Of a DNA stretch of 64,000 nucleotides, positions 18,344-32,654 are shown piece after piece (the first letter of the stretch is position 1; each line of letters opens with the position of its first letter). A program made the translations under genes and the position numbers. Origin of the DNA: Denitromonas halophila (lineage in GTDB: Bacteria; Pseudomonadota; Gammaproteobacteria; Burkholderiales; Rhodocyclaceae); assembly GCF_007625155.1 (NCBI RefSeq), contig NZ_VMNK01000017.1, positions 104,899-168,898 on the forward strand, given 5' to 3'. The notes under the pieces were generated by a model. That model was given only the letters and a program-made list of their open reading frames with translations, made no database searches and was not told the DNA's origin.

Positions 18344-19479
18344 AAACGCCCGACATCGCCATCATCGGCGCCGGCCCGGTCGGCATGGCACTGGCGCTCG
18401 CGCTGCACGGCGGGCCGCACACCGTCACCCTCATCGACGCCCGCGGCCGCGGCGCCTCGCGCAAAGACCCGCGCGTGCTCGCCCTGGCCCACGGCACCCG
18501 ACTCACGCTCGAGCGCCTCGGCGTCTGGGGTCATCTGCCCACCACCCCGATCCGCCACATCCACATCTCGCAACAAGACGGCTTCGGCCGCACCCAGCTT
18601 AACGAATCCGACTACGCCCTCGACGGCCTCGGCCATGTCGTGCGTGCCGGCGATCTCGCCGCCGCACTCGACGACGCCATCACCGCCGCCAGCATCCCGG
18701 TCATCGACCACAGCGAAGCCGACGTCGACCCCGAGCTACACGGCCGCGTGCAGCTGCGCCGCACCGACGCCACCGACACCCTCGACTGCCAACTGGTCGT
18801 TTGCGCCGAAGGCGGCATGCGCGCCGACGACCCGGCCATTCGCGTGCGCGACTACGGCCAGCACGCCGTCATCTGCATGGCCACGCCTGCCGTCGCTCAT
18901 GGCAACACCGCTTACGAGCGCTTCACCCCCAACGGCCCCGTCGCCCTGCTGCCCTGCGGCACCGACTTCGCCGTCGTGCACACCGCCGCCCCCGAGCAAG
19001 CCGAGGCCTGGCTGGCGCTCGACGACACGGCCTACCTCGCCGAGTTGCAGCAAGCCTTCGGCCACCGCGTCAAACTCATCGGCGTAAGCCCGCGCGAGCG
19101 TTTTCCGCTCCAGCTTCGGGTGCGACACACCCCCGTCGCCAATCGCCAGGTCTGGCTCGGCAACGCCGCGCAAACGCTACACCCCGTCGCCGGCCAGGGC
19201 CTCAACCTCGCCCTGCGCGATGTCTGGGCGCTGGCGCGACGCCTCAATGCCGCCACCGACCCCGGCGACGCGCAGGTGCTCTCCGCCTACCTGCGCGACC
19301 GCCGCCTCGACCGCGCCAGCACCGTCGGCTTCACCGACACCCTGGTCCGCCTGTTCAGCAACGACCTGCCACCCCTGCGCGGCCTGCGCGGCCTCGGCCT
19401 GCTGGCGCTTGATCTCGCACCGCCACTGCGCCACTTCGTGGCCAAACGGATGATGTTTGGGGCGCGGGCCTGGCCATAG
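18340..19479 (+). CDS. ubiH: UbiH/UbiF-family FAD-dependent ubiquinone hydroxylase
   Basis: The 379-residue flavoprotein monooxygenase has the FAD-binding IIGAGPVGMALALAL at residues 7-21, a DPRVLALAHGT segment, and the C-terminal [19 protein letters not shown] motif diagnostic of the UbiH/UbiF/Coq6 group. These enzymes hydroxylate the ubiquinone ring at the membrane face. UbiH (C4), UbiF and UbiM are similar in sequence, so the exact ring position is not secure. ATG overlaps the pepP stop (ATGA); pepP-ubiH linkage is common in proteobacteria. It closes the amgK-murU-pepP-ubiH unit. Confidence 0.87.
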   Translation: MKTPDIAIIGAGPVGMALALALHGGPHTVTLIDARGRGASRKDPRVLALAHGTRLTLERLGVWGHLPTTPIRHIHISQQDGFGRTQLNESDYALDGLGHVVRAGDLAAALDDAITAASIPVIDHSEADVDPELHGRVQLRRTDATDTLDCQLVVCAEGGMRADDPAIRVRDYGQHAVICMATPAVAHGNTAYERFTPNGPVALLPCGTDFAVVHTAAPEQAEAWLALDDTAYLAELQQAFGHRVKLIGVSPRERFPLQLRVRHTPVANRQVWLGNAAQTLHPVAGQGLNLALRDVWALARRLNAATDPGDAQVLSAYLRDRRLDRASTVGFTDTLVRLFSNDLPPLRGLRGLGLLALDLAPPLRHFVAKRMMFGARAWP

Positions 19480-19553
19480 GGATTGGGTTGCGCGTTCGCG
19501 CTTTTGAATAGATTGGCCGGTCTTTTGGGCGGCTTTCCCGAGTGCATGCGGAC

Positions 19554-19620
19554 GTTGGCCGGGTCTCGCCCCGGCGGGCGACTTACTTTCTTGCTTGTGC
19601 AAGAAAGCTAAGCAAAGAAG
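19554..19620 (+). repeat. Intergenic repeat, left copy
   Basis: This copy begins with a 31-base GC-rich block (19554-19584) that recurs exactly, in inverted orientation, at 20098-20128. It then has a perfect hairpin CTTTCTTGC-TTGT-GCAAGAAAG (19586-19607) and an AAGCAAAGAAG tail. Translations of such repeats give spurious 'VSPRRATYFL' peptides seen in many genomes. Confidence 0.85.
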
Positions 19621-19800
19621 CACAGCCCGCTTTCGCGCCCCTTCGGGGTGCCCGCCCTACGGCAATGTCGGGCGGGGTGCTTCGCGAACTCGCCCTGCGG
19701 GCTCAAACAGCGAAGCCCCTTTTTCCGCCCGCCACCGCCTTAGGTTGGCGCGGCAGAGGGCGGATCGGTTGTGCCCGAATCGGCCAGTCGTGATGGTTTT

Positions 19801-19870
19801 GCAGGGTGGGTTTCAACCCGCCAATGACCTGCGAACGAATACCGATGGCGGGTTAAAACCCGCCCTACGA
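19801..19870. repeat. Double hairpin repeat (GGGTTTCAACCC / GGGTTAAAACCC)
   Basis: Two related hairpins, GGTGGGTTTCAACCCGCC (19805-19822) and GGCGGGTTAAAACCCGCC (19847-19864), lie about 25 bases apart and are inverted relative to each other. The pair forms a compact palindromic unit like those dispersed between genes in other betaproteobacteria. Confidence 0.75.
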
Positions 19871-20064
19871 CGCGCCACCAAAGCGGGCGATGGCGAAGCC
19901 GAGCCCGCGCGCCCATCCCCTTCTGTGCCGCCGAACGAAGTCCGGGGACGGCGGGAATTGTCGTGTCGCCTGTTTGAGCCCGGAACGGGCGAGTTTGCGA
20001 CACGACCCGCCGCCACCGGGCGCAGAGAGGGCACCGGCGAAGCCGGCGGCACAGCGGGGGCGTT

Positions 20065-20128
20065 TCTTTGCTTCCTTTCTTGTCGCCACAAGAAAGGAAG
20101 TCGCCCGCCGGGGCGAGACCCGGCCAAC
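20065..20128 (-). repeat. Intergenic repeat, right (inverted) copy
   Basis: This is the inverted partner of the 19554-19620 repeat. The 31-base core is identical, and the hairpin is extended to a perfect 13-bp stem (CTTCCTTTCTTGT, loop CGCC, 20071-20100). Confidence 0.85.
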
Positions 20129-20235
20129 GCACCGCCCCGACGGGCACCAGAAAACCGGCCACGCGGTGCCGAAACCGCCCTCCACTTTCCGATGGGCGTT
20201 ACGTTTTTAGGCTTCGCCGACACCCCCCCATCGGT

Positions 20236-20241
20236 TAGAAT
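20236..20241 (+). promoter_or_regulatory. Probable -10 element of the dusB operon
   Basis: TAGAAT lies 30 bases before the dusB ATG, just outside the repeat block. A -35 at the right spacing (TTCGCC, 20213-20218) is weak, which would suit a growth-rate-regulated dusB-fis promoter. Confidence 0.4.
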
Positions 20242-20271
20242 GGCGGCTTTGTCGCTCGCGCTCCAATCCCC

Positions 20272-21294
20272 ATGCAGTTCGCCGGTTTTTCCCTGCCAAA
20301 CAACCTGTTTGTCGCGCCCATGGCGGGGGTGACGGACCGGCCATTCCGCCAGTTGTGCAAACGGCTGGGGGCGGGGCTGGCAGTGTCGGAGATGGTGTCG
20401 TCGAACACCCTGCTCTACGCCACCGACAAGACCCGGCGGCGCACCGACCACGCCGGCGAGACCGAGCCGATTTCGGTCCAGATCGCCGGTGCGGACCCCG
20501 AGCAGATGGCGCAGGCGGCCCGCTTCAACGCCGACAACGGCGCGCAGATCATCGACATCAACATGGGCTGTCCGGCCAAAAAAGTCTGCAACAAGGCCGC
20601 CGGCTCAGCGCTGATGCGTGACGAGGCGCTGGTCGCGCAAATTCTCGCCGCCGTGGTCGCCGCCGTGCCGGACACGCCGGTGACGCTCAAGATGCGCACC
20701 GGCTGGGATCGCGACAATCGTAACGCGCCGCATCTGGCCCGCATCGCCGAAGACTGCGGCATCCGCGCGCTGGCCATCCATGGCCGCACCCGCGCCGACA
20801 AGTACATGGGCAACGCCGAGTACGACACCATTGCCGCCATCAAAACGGCGGTGGGCATTCCGGTAATTGCCAACGGCGACATCGATTCACCTGAAAAGGC
20901 CGCCGCCGTGCTGCGCCACACTGGGGCCGACGGGGTGATGATCGGCCGCGCGGCGCAGGGTCGGCCGTGGATATTTCGTGAAATTGCGCACTATCTGGCA
21001 ACCGGGCAAACCCTGGCACCGCCGCCAGTGGCCGAGATCCGCGACATATGCCGCAGCCATCTCGACGATTTGTACGCATTCTATGGCGAGTGGTCAGGCG
21101 TACGCATCGCACGCAAGCACATCGCCTGGTACACCAAAGGCCTGGCCGGCGCCCATGTGTTCCGCCAAGCCATGAACACCGAAGACAGCGTGGCCGGGCA
21201 ACTGGCCGCCGTCGATCACTTCTTTACTCAGCTCAGTCATCAGGGTGTCACCGTGCACTATCAGGCATCCTGTTTCGAGGAACTGGCCGCATGA
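20272..21294 (+). CDS. dusB: tRNA-dihydrouridine synthase B
   Basis: The 340-residue flavoenzyme reduces a specific uridine (position 17 for DusB) in the tRNA D-loop. It shows the FMN-barrel start APMAGVTDRPFR, the catalytic cysteine in INMGCPAKKVCNKAAGSAL, and LAIHGRTRADKYMG and GVMIGRAAQGRPW phosphate-binding segments. Subfamily B is assigned by its fusion in one operon with fis, the classical dusB-fis order. Its stop overlaps the fis start (ATGA). Confidence 0.94.
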   Translation: MQFAGFSLPNNLFVAPMAGVTDRPFRQLCKRLGAGLAVSEMVSSNTLLYATDKTRRRTDHAGETEPISVQIAGADPEQMAQAARFNADNGAQIIDINMGCPAKKVCNKAAGSALMRDEALVAQILAAVVAAVPDTPVTLKMRTGWDRDNRNAPHLARIAEDCGIRALAIHGRTRADKYMGNAEYDTIAAIKTAVGIPVIANGDIDSPEKAAAVLRHTGADGVMIGRAAQGRPWIFREIAHYLATGQTLAPPPVAEIRDICRSHLDDLYAFYGEWSGVRIARKHIAWYTKGLAGAHVFRQAMNTEDSVAGQLAAVDHFFTQLSHQGVTVHYQASCFEELAA

Positions 21295-21527
21295 GCCAAC
21301 ATAACGAAATCGCCAGCGCCGTCACGCGCACGCTTGACCAATACTTCAAGGACCTGGACGGCGAGTCCCCGGTGGCCCTGCACGATCTGGTGATCCGCAG
21401 CGCCGAGCGCCCGATGCTGGAATTTGTGCTGCGCCAGACCGACGGCAACCAGACCGTCGCCGCCCAACTGCTCGGCATCAATCGCAATACCCTGCGACGC
21501 AAGCTGACCGAATACGATCTTCTCTAA
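21291..21527 (+). CDS. fis: Nucleoid-associated DNA-binding protein Fis
   Basis: The 78-residue protein matches the C-terminal two thirds of enterobacterial Fis: a short N-terminal part, the helix for dimerisation ([15 protein letters not shown]), and the helix-turn-helix [19 protein letters not shown]. It bends DNA at rRNA and other growth-phase promoters. Betaproteobacterial Fis proteins are typically this short. Overlap with dusB makes co-translation likely. Confidence 0.95.
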   Translation: MSQHNEIASAVTRTLDQYFKDLDGESPVALHDLVIRSAERPMLEFVLRQTDGNQTVAAQLLGINRNTLRRKLTEYDLL

Positions 21528-21556
21528 ACCAATCGCCGCAAGGCGCGCCCCCAACC

Positions 21557-23137
21557 ATGCAAATTTCCACTGCCCTGATCAGCGTTTCCGACAAGACCGG
21601 CGTCGAAGCCTTCGCCCGCGAGCTGCACCAGCTTGGCGTCAAGCTGCTGTCCACTGGCGGCACCGCCAAGCTGCTGCGCGAGGCCGGCCTGCCGGTCACC
21701 GACGTGTCGGACCACACCGGCTTCCCCGAAATGCTCGACGGCCGGGTCAAGACGCTGCATCCGACGGTGCACGGCGGCATCCTCGCCCGCCGCGACCTGG
21801 CCGAGCACATGGACACCATCGCCGGCGCCGGCATCGCGCGCATCGATCTGGTGGTGGTCAATCTCTACCCCTTCGCACAGACCGTCGCCAAACCCGACTG
21901 CTCGCTCGAAGACGCCATCGAGAACATCGACATCGGCGGCCCGACCATGGTCCGCGCGGCGGCCAAGAACCACGGCAACGAAGCCGGCGGTGTCGGCGTG
22001 CTGACCGATGCCGAGGACTACGCCCCGGTGCTGGCCGAGATCAAGGCCAATGGCGCGCTGTCGGCCAAGACCCGCTTCGCCCTGGCCGTCAAAGCCTTCA
22101 CCCACACCGCCCGCTACGACAGCGCCATCTCCAACTACCTCACCGCGCTGGCCGACGACGGCAGCCGCATGGCCTACCCCGATCGTCTGCAACTGGCCTT
22201 CAACAAGGTGCAGGACCTGCGCTACGGTGAGAACCCGCATCAGAGCGCCGCGTTCTACCGCGAGCCCAATGCGGCCGAAGGCGGCGTGGCCGGCTACACC
22301 CAGTTGCAGGGCAAGGAGCTGTCCTACAACAACATCGCCGACGCCGATGCGGCCTGGGAGTGTGTCAAAGCCTTCGACAGCGGTCACGGAGCTTCGGCCT
22401 GCGTCATCGTCAAGCACGCCAACCCCTGTGGCGTGGCCCTCGGCCTGTCGCCGCTCGAAGCCTACAAAAAGGCCTTCTCCACCGACCCGACCTCGGCCTT
22501 CGGCGGCATCATCGCCTTTAACAGCGTGGTCGACGCCGCGGCGGCCGAAGCCGTCAGCGCCCAGTTCCTCGAAGTGCTGATCGCCCCGGCCTACACCGAC
22601 GAAGCCCTGGCCTTGCTTGTGGCCAAAAAGAACGTGCGCGTGCTGACCTGCCCGATGAGCACCAATGAAAGCGCGCTCGACTACAAACGCGTGGCCGGCG
22701 GCCTGCTGGTGCAGTCGGCGGACATCGCCCGCATCACCGAAAACGACCTCAAGCTGGTCACCACCCGCGCACCGTCGCCCGAAGAAATGGGCGACCTCCT
22801 CTTCGCTTGGCGTGTCGCCAAGTACGTCAAGTCCAACGCTATCGTCTACTGCAAAGGCGGCATGACTGTCGGCGTGGGCGCCGGCCAGATGAGTCGGGTC
22901 GACTCGGCCCGCATCGCCAAGATCAAGGCGGAAAATGCCGGCCTCTCCATTACCGGTAGCGTGGTCGCCTCCGACGCCTTCTTCCCCTTCCGCGATGGCC
23001 TCGACGTGCTGGCCGAAGCCGGTGCCACGGCGGTCATTCAGCCGGGCGGCTCGATGCGCGACGAAGAGGTAATCGCCGCCGCCAACGAGCACGGCATCGC
23101 CATGGTCCTGACCGGCTTCCGCCACTTCCGTCACTAA
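21557..23137 (+). CDS. purH: Bifunctional AICAR transformylase/IMP cyclohydrolase
   Basis: The 526-residue enzyme performs the last two steps of IMP synthesis. The N-terminal MGS-like cyclohydrolase domain (about 1-195) has [25 protein letters not shown] and [16 protein letters not shown]; the transformylase domain has [14 protein letters not shown], the catalytic KHANPCGVA and the final [10 protein letters not shown]. Length is standard. It follows fis by 29 bases and precedes purD, forming a purine pair inside the dusB-fis-purH-purD-hemF unit. Confidence 0.96.
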   Translation: MQISTALISVSDKTGVEAFARELHQLGVKLLSTGGTAKLLREAGLPVTDVSDHTGFPEMLDGRVKTLHPTVHGGILARRDLAEHMDTIAGAGIARIDLVVVNLYPFAQTVAKPDCSLEDAIENIDIGGPTMVRAAAKNHGNEAGGVGVLTDAEDYAPVLAEIKANGALSAKTRFALAVKAFTHTARYDSAISNYLTALADDGSRMAYPDRLQLAFNKVQDLRYGENPHQSAAFYREPNAAEGGVAGYTQLQGKELSYNNIADADAAWECVKAFDSGHGASACVIVKHANPCGVALGLSPLEAYKKAFSTDPTSAFGGIIAFNSVVDAAAAEAVSAQFLEVLIAPAYTDEALALLVAKKNVRVLTCPMSTNESALDYKRVAGGLLVQSADIARITENDLKLVTTRAPSPEEMGDLLFAWRVAKYVKSNAIVYCKGGMTVGVGAGQMSRVDSARIAKIKAENAGLSITGSVVASDAFFPFRDGLDVLAEAGATAVIQPGGSMRDEEVIAAANEHGIAMVLTGFRHFRH

Positions 23138-23149
23138 CTCACTTTTTTA

Positions 23150-23174
23150 GCCGGCGCGCACACTCCGCGCCGGC
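23150..23174. other. Hairpin between purH and purD
   Basis: A perfect 9-bp stem (GCCGGCGCG / CGCGCCGGC, 7-base loop) follows a run of six T (23143-23148). The T-run lies before the stem, so it is not a normal intrinsic terminator for purH; it may be a processing or attenuation site, or a repeat remnant. Confidence 0.5.
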
Positions 23175-23195
23175 GCTTAGGCAACGGCAATACAC

Positions 23196-25360
<2,165 letters not shown>

Positions 25361-25370
25361 CACCTCAAAC

Positions 25371-25396
25371 AAAAAGCGCGCCGAGGCGCGCTTTTT
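25371..25396. terminator. Bidirectional terminator between hemF and hemY
   Basis: AAAAAGCGCGCC-GA-GGCGCGCTTTTT is a perfect 12-bp stem with flanking A and T runs, suited to ending both hemF (plus) and hemY (minus). Confidence 0.9.
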
Positions 25397-25413
25397 GCTG
25401 CGTCAGTTCAGGC

Positions 25414-26628
25414 TCACTCTGGCGCGGGCAGTTGCACCAACGCCGGCCCGGCCTGCGCGGCACCGGTCAATTGCGCCGCGCGACGGAAGTGGGTCTGGGC
25501 CTCTGCCGGTCGCTCGAACTGCTCCGACAACTGCGCCAGGGCCAGATGCGCCTCCACCGTCGGCGAAGCCGATACCGACGCTTCCAGATAACTCTGCGCC
25601 TTGCCCCATAGCTGGGCCGACAGACAGAGCCGCCCCAAGGCATACAGCAAGCCACCATCATCCGGATGCAACTTGAGCCACTTCTCGCCGCGGTTCAGGC
25701 AGGCCACGGCATCATTCTCGCCGCAATAGCCGTAGAGCCGTGCCAGCTCGCTTTCCCACTGCTCGTCGAGCAGTTTTTCGAGCATTTTACGTACCGTTGC
25801 ACCCTCGCCATTGGCGACCAGCAGGGGCGCGGCTTTCTCGACCAGACGCCGATCCTGCTGCTCGTCGGACGGAATATCCTGCCAGTAGCGGGCAATCGCG
25901 TCCTGCTGACCATCGCGCTCACGCAGAGCCGCCAGATGCGCCCGGCGCAGCAACGGCTCGGCCTGCTCTTTGCTCAGGGCCTTGTGCTTGCGTAGCTGGC
26001 GGGCAATGCGCACCAGCTCTTCCCATTTTTCGAGCGCATGCGCCGTTTTCAGTGCCAGCCGGAGCGTCGCCACCGGGCGATTGTCGCTGCCCTTGAGGGC
26101 GCGAATACGCTCGGCCGCTTCATCGAAGCGGCGGCCTTCGACCGCCATTTCGGCTTCGGTCATGATGCGCGCGGCGCGCAGACGGTCATCGGTGCCCGCC
26201 TTGCCCAGCCACTCGCGATAGCGGGTGTCATCGCGCAGGGCATGCGCAGCGCGCGCCGCCATCAGCGCAGCAACGCCGTCTTCGTCGGCCAGGTCGTACG
26301 CTTTCTTGGCCTGCTTCAAGGCGTGGGCATAGCGGCCTTCAAGGTGCAACCGGAAGGCCTCGCGCAAGGCGAGTGCCGACTTTTCCTTGCGACGGCGACC
26401 GCGGTAGGCCACGACCTGCCCGGGCAGACGCACCGCTCGGGTGACCACGCGCAGCAAAAAGTAGCTCGACAAAAACACCGCCGCCAGCGCCAGCACCAGC
26501 AGATTCAGCGAAATCTGCACCCGGTAGGGCGACAGCACCAGGAGCGCGTAACCATCGTTGGCCCGGGCCAGCATGGCCACACCGACGGCCGCGGCGAACA
26601 GGGCGATCAGCCAGAGCAATCCTCGCAT
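25414..26628 (-). CDS. hemY: HemY, haem-biosynthesis-associated TPR membrane protein
   Basis: The 404-residue protein has the HemY N-terminal domain: two membrane spans (about 3-23 and 40-61), the RVVTRAVRLPGQVVAYRGRRRKEKS basic segment shortened here to its core, and a cytoplasmic tail of TPR-like helical repeats. In E. coli HemY supports late haem synthesis, but its biochemical role is unclear and it is unrelated to the Gram-positive oxidase of the same name. It follows hemX by 5 bases and is the end of the hemCDXY operon. Confidence 0.92.
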   Translation of the reverse strand: MRGLLWLIALFAAAVGVAMLARANDGYALLVLSPYRVQISLNLLVLALAAVFLSSYFLLRVVTRAVRLPGQVVAYRGRRRKEKSALALREAFRLHLEGRYAHALKQAKKAYDLADEDGVAALMAARAAHALRDDTRYREWLGKAGTDDRLRAARIMTEAEMAVEGRRFDEAAERIRALKGSDNRPVATLRLALKTAHALEKWEELVRIARQLRKHKALSKEQAEPLLRRAHLAALRERDGQQDAIARYWQDIPSDEQQDRRLVEKAAPLLVANGEGATVRKMLEKLLDEQWESELARLYGYCGENDAVACLNRGEKWLKLHPDDGGLLYALGRLCLSAQLWGKAQSYLEASVSASPTVEAHLALAQLSEQFERPAEAQTHFRRAAQLTGAAQAGPALVQLPAPE

Positions 26629-26633
26629 GGCGC

Positions 26634-27902
26634 TTACTCCGGCGCTTTGGCAGGCGCGACGGCCGGCACAGCGGCGTCGGGCTTGCTCTCAGGTGCGTCG
26701 GCGGGCTTGGCGGCCTTGGGTGTCGCTGCCGCTTTCGGTGCCTGGGGCGCCGGCTCGGCGCCACTGACGCCCGGCTTCCCTTGCAGGGTCTTGAGGACCG
26801 CCAGGGTTTCGGTCAGTGCCGGCTGGGTCGGCGCGATCTGCGTTTCGGCCAGGGTTTTGAGCGAAGTGAGGGTTTCGGTGACGCCCTCGTCGCGCTGGTC
26901 GAAGTACTTGCCGAGCCACTCGGCGGCCTGACGCATGTCGGCTTCAAAGGTGCGGTGATCGCGGCCAAGCAGTGCCAGACGCGCGGTCAGCAGGCGGATC
27001 TTGAGGTTTTCGCGCAGATAGGTCGATTGCGAGGGCGACAGCAGCACCGGCTCGGCGGAGCGATCGAGGCGCTCGACCCGCACCAGCGAGCGAATCTCGG
27101 CCCACCAGTCGTGCAGCACGGCCTGGGCAAACCCGAGCGGGTCGTCCATTGGCGAGCCGGTGGCGGTTTTCTCGGGTGCTTCGGCACCAACGGCCTCGCC
27201 GGTAAAGGCCAGCGGCAAGCGATCGACGGAGTCGAGCAGGCCTTCGAGGCGCAAGGTGATGCCGGCGATATCGACACGCGGCGCAGCCCGCAGGCGCTCG
27301 ATGTCGCGCTTGAGACTGCGGCGCAGCGGGCCCAGGCGAGCCTCGTCAAAACCGGACAACCGGGCATCGGCGGCCTGAAGCGCAATCAGCGCCGCTTCGA
27401 CATTGCCGGCGAGCTGAAGCTGCTGACCGGCAATGGTGACGGCTTGCTCGATTTCGGCCATGGTCCGCTCGTCGCGGGTACGGGAGAACTCCTGATACAA
27501 GGCATCAAGCGCCGCGGCCTGACCGCCGGCCTCTTCTGCCTTGGCTTCGAGCAAACCCACCTTGCCCTGGACGGAGGTCAGGGTATCGATGGACTGGCGT
27601 GCGCTGGCGCGCGCCTCGCGGGCCATGTTGTCGCTTTCGCTCAAACGACGGGTCAGCTCTTCCTGAGTCTTTGCCAGCTCACCACGCATGGCCCACCACT
27701 GCCAACCGAGGCCGGCGATCGCCAGCAAGCAGATCACCAGCAACACAGGCACGACGATGCCGCGGCGCTTGGGTGGCTCGGATTCGTCCGCCACCGGCGG
27801 CGTCTCGTCGGCCACTGCCGCATCGTCACGAATCGGCTCGGTGGTTTCAGGGGCGTCCGTGCCGGGTTGCGCACGGGTAAGGGCAGGAGTGTCTTCGCTC
27901 AT
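26634..27902 (-). CDS. hemX: HemX, uroporphyrinogen-III C-methyltransferase-like membrane protein
   Basis: The 422-residue protein has a proline/acid-rich cytoplasmic N-terminus, one membrane span (about 49-69, VLLVICLLAIAGLGWQWWAM), a long periplasmic coiled coil (about 75-130), and the HemX domain with ALIALQAADARLSGF and RDDEGVTETLTSLKTLA-like helical repeats. The alanine/proline/lysine-rich tail (about 385-422) is low-complexity. It lacks the SAM-binding motifs of true CysG-type methyltransferases, so catalytic annotation is doubtful; a scaffold role in haem synthesis is more likely. It lies between hemD and hemY. Confidence 0.9.
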   Translation of the reverse strand: MSEDTPALTRAQPGTDAPETTEPIRDDAAVADETPPVADESEPPKRRGIVVPVLLVICLLAIAGLGWQWWAMRGELAKTQEELTRRLSESDNMAREARASARQSIDTLTSVQGKVGLLEAKAEEAGGQAAALDALYQEFSRTRDERTMAEIEQAVTIAGQQLQLAGNVEAALIALQAADARLSGFDEARLGPLRRSLKRDIERLRAAPRVDIAGITLRLEGLLDSVDRLPLAFTGEAVGAEAPEKTATGSPMDDPLGFAQAVLHDWWAEIRSLVRVERLDRSAEPVLLSPSQSTYLRENLKIRLLTARLALLGRDHRTFEADMRQAAEWLGKYFDQRDEGVTETLTSLKTLAETQIAPTQPALTETLAVLKTLQGKPGVSGAEPAPQAPKAAATPKAAKPADAPESKPDAAVPAVAPAKAPE

Positions 27903-27917
27903 ATCGTCTTGTCTGGA

Positions 27918-28709
27918 TCAAGCGTTGCGGCAACCGCCGAGAAAGTAGCGTGCGAGGCCATCGACCACACCGGCATCGCCGGGCGCGGTCTCCACGACCC
28001 GGGCAAAGCCCGCGGCCGTCGCCCGCGCGCAGATGCGCGGATGCGGTGCAAACACCGGGATGCGGGCCAGTCGGCTCATCTGTGCTCCCAACATGGTCAT
28101 CAGGTTGGAGACGCCCTCGCTACTGGTCAGTATCAGAGCATCCATCCGGTCGGCCTCGGCCAGCAAGCTGGTCGCGCCCTCGGATGGTACCCGTCGTGCG
28201 TAGCATGCGGCATAGCTGACCGCCGCACCTCGCCGTGTGAGTGTATCACCCAGAAGATCGCGTCCGCCGTTGCCACGAAAAATGATGATTCGCTTACCCG
28301 TCACGGCCTGGGCCGAGAACGCGGGCAGCGCCAGCACGGCTTCGCTGTCGAATCCGGTCTCGGGCGCGATGACCTGTTCGAAACCCAGCGCATGCAATGC
28401 GCGCTCACTGCCCTTGCCCACCGTGGCCACGGCGAGGCTGGCGGGCCACGTACGACGGGCGCGCACCGCAGCCACGCCATGCTCGGCGGCGTTGGGGCTG
28501 ACAAAAAAGGCGAGGTGAAACTGGTCAAGCGTGTCGATCAGCGCGCTGAATTCATCACTGACCGGCACGGCATCGATGCTCATGACCGGAATGCACAGCG
28601 CCTCACCCCCCGCAGCGGCAATGGCGTCGCACAAACCGCCGGCCTGCGCCTGCGGCCGGGTCACGACGATGCGCTTCCCGGCCAGGGGCTGGCCTGGCGT
28701 TTGACTCAT
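27918..28709 (-). CDS. hemD: Uroporphyrinogen-III synthase
   Basis: The 263-residue two-domain enzyme cyclises hydroxymethylbilane with inversion of ring D. Visible are GKRIVVTRPQAQAGGLCDAI at the N-terminus, the FVSPNAAEHGV segment, RIIIFRGNGGRDLLGDTL after the hinge, and LILTSSEGVSNLM. The family is poorly conserved, so position between hemC (9-base gap) and hemX is important support. Confidence 0.93.
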   Translation of the reverse strand: MSQTPGQPLAGKRIVVTRPQAQAGGLCDAIAAAGGEALCIPVMSIDAVPVSDEFSALIDTLDQFHLAFFVSPNAAEHGVAAVRARRTWPASLAVATVGKGSERALHALGFEQVIAPETGFDSEAVLALPAFSAQAVTGKRIIIFRGNGGRDLLGDTLTRRGAAVSYAACYARRVPSEGATSLLAEADRMDALILTSSEGVSNLMTMLGAQMSRLARIPVFAPHPRICARATAAGFARVVETAPGDAGVVDGLARYFLGGCRNA

Positions 28710-28718
28710 GACCGCGAC

Positions 28719-29663
28719 TCAGAGGCTGGCGAGGATCTCGGCCGCGCCACCGGCGCGCAGCTCGTCGGCCAGGGCCTTGCCCAGGCTCTCGGCCTCGACC
28801 AGCGCACCACGGCGCTCGGCGCGCACGATCTCGCTGCCGTCGGGCCGGGCGACGAAACCGCGCAGCCACAGGCCGTCGTTTTCGACCACGGCGTAGGCAC
28901 CCAGCGGCACTTCGCAGCTGCCGGCCAGCGCACGGGCCACAGCACGTTCAGCGCGCACGCAGGCGGAGGTGTCGATGTCATTGAGCGGCGCCATCCAGGC
29001 GGCGACTTCGGGCCGGTCGGACAAGGCTTCGATACCCAGCGCGCCCTGTCCGGCGGCCGGTAGCGACACTTCAGACGCCAGGGTGCCGCGAATGCGCTCG
29101 GACAGGCCGAGGCGGGTCAGGCCGGCTGCGGCGAGGATGATCGCGTCGTACTGGCCCTCGTCCAGCTTGCGCAAACGGGTGTCGAGGTTGCCGCGCAGGC
29201 TGGTGACGGCCAGCGTCGGGTAGTTGGCGTGCAGCTGCGACTCGCGACGCAGACTGGAGGTGCCGACCACAGCCCCCGGCGGCATGTCGTCGAGGCTGTC
29301 GTATTTGTTGGAGACAAAGGCGTCGAGCGGCACTTCGCGCTCGGAGATGGTCACCAACGCAAACTCTTCGCCCATTTCCATCGGCACGTCCTTCATGGAG
29401 TGCACGGCGATGTCGGCACGACGGTCGAGCAAGGCGGTTTCGAGTTCCTTGACGAACAAGCCCTTGCCGCCGATCTTGGCCAGCGGGCGATCCAGAATCT
29501 GGTCGCCACGGGTGGTCATGCCCAGCAGTACGACTTCGCAGGCCGGATACAGCGCTTCGAGACGCGCCTTGACATGCTCGGCCTGCCACAGGGCAAGACG
29601 GCTTTCACGGGTGGCAATAACGATGCGCTCGGGGGCGGCGACGGCGGGTTGGGTCGGGTTCAC
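28719..29663 (-). CDS. hemC: Porphobilinogen deaminase (hydroxymethylbilane synthase)
   Basis: The 314-residue enzyme condenses four porphobilinogens on a dipyrromethane cofactor. Motifs include [25 protein letters not shown], the VHSMKDVP loop, [21 protein letters not shown], and the cofactor-binding cysteine in [13 protein letters not shown]. Start is taken as GTG 29663, the nearest in-frame codon before the conserved core; the longer reading from 30047 overlaps ppc. It is divergent from ppc and heads hemCDXY. A TAGAAT -10-like hexamer lies about 110 bases upstream on the minus strand. Confidence 0.95.
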   Translation of the reverse strand: MNPTQPAVAAPERIVIATRESRLALWQAEHVKARLEALYPACEVVLLGMTTRGDQILDRPLAKIGGKGLFVKELETALLDRRADIAVHSMKDVPMEMGEEFALVTISEREVPLDAFVSNKYDSLDDMPPGAVVGTSSLRRESQLHANYPTLAVTSLRGNLDTRLRKLDEGQYDAIILAAAGLTRLGLSERIRGTLASEVSLPAAGQGALGIEALSDRPEVAAWMAPLNDIDTSACVRAERAVARALAGSCEVPLGAYAVVENDGLWLRGFVARPDGSEIVRAERRGALVEAESLGKALADELRAGGAAEILASL

Positions 29664-29848
29664 GGTGGGCGACTCGCTCGGACAGTGGCTTGAAAAGGGT
29701 GGTTGGCGTCGGCGCATATTGCATGGCAGCATGCGGGATGCCCCCGATAGCGCCAGCGCCGGAGGCGATTCTAGCATGAGCCTCGGGCGCTCTTTTTGTG
29801 CCACGGCAAGCCACGCTCCCAATACAGATAACAGAGAACGGACACCCC

Positions 29849-32596
<2,748 letters not shown>

Positions 32597-32603
32597 GCCG
32601 GTC

Positions 32604-32654
32604 AAGCGCCCGACCGACCTCCCAAGTCTATGTCGAAGGTCAGTCGGGCGCCTT
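32604..32654 (+). terminator. Possible terminator or hairpin after ppc
   Basis: CGCCCGAC-(C)-GACCT pairs with AGGTC-(A)-GTCGGGCG, giving 13 base pairs with one mismatch and a 16-base loop, starting 8 bases after the ppc stop. It lacks a T-run, so intrinsic termination is uncertain. The rest of 32655-32830 shows no feature that I recognise. Confidence 0.4.

Larger units (their letters stand above)
19480..20271. other. Gene-free block of mosaic intergenic repeats
   Basis: These 792 bp between ubiH and dusB contain no gene I can support. Several 60-250-codon frames cross it on both strands, but they translate repeats, arginine/proline-rich sequence without domains, and overlap one another. The block holds two inverted repeat copies at its ends, a double hairpin in the middle, and the dusB promoter at its right end. 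It looks like accumulated mobile intergenic repeats of the REP/MITE kind. Confidence 0.75.

Noticed and set aside
19542..20451. Several overlapping frames in the ubiH-dusB gap
   Set aside because: They translate inverted repeats (VSPRRAT-type peptides) in several frames and lack ribosome-binding sites.
21524..23134. 536-codon minus-strand frame opposite purH
   Set aside because: Shadow of purH; glycine/valine/histidine-rich with no motif.
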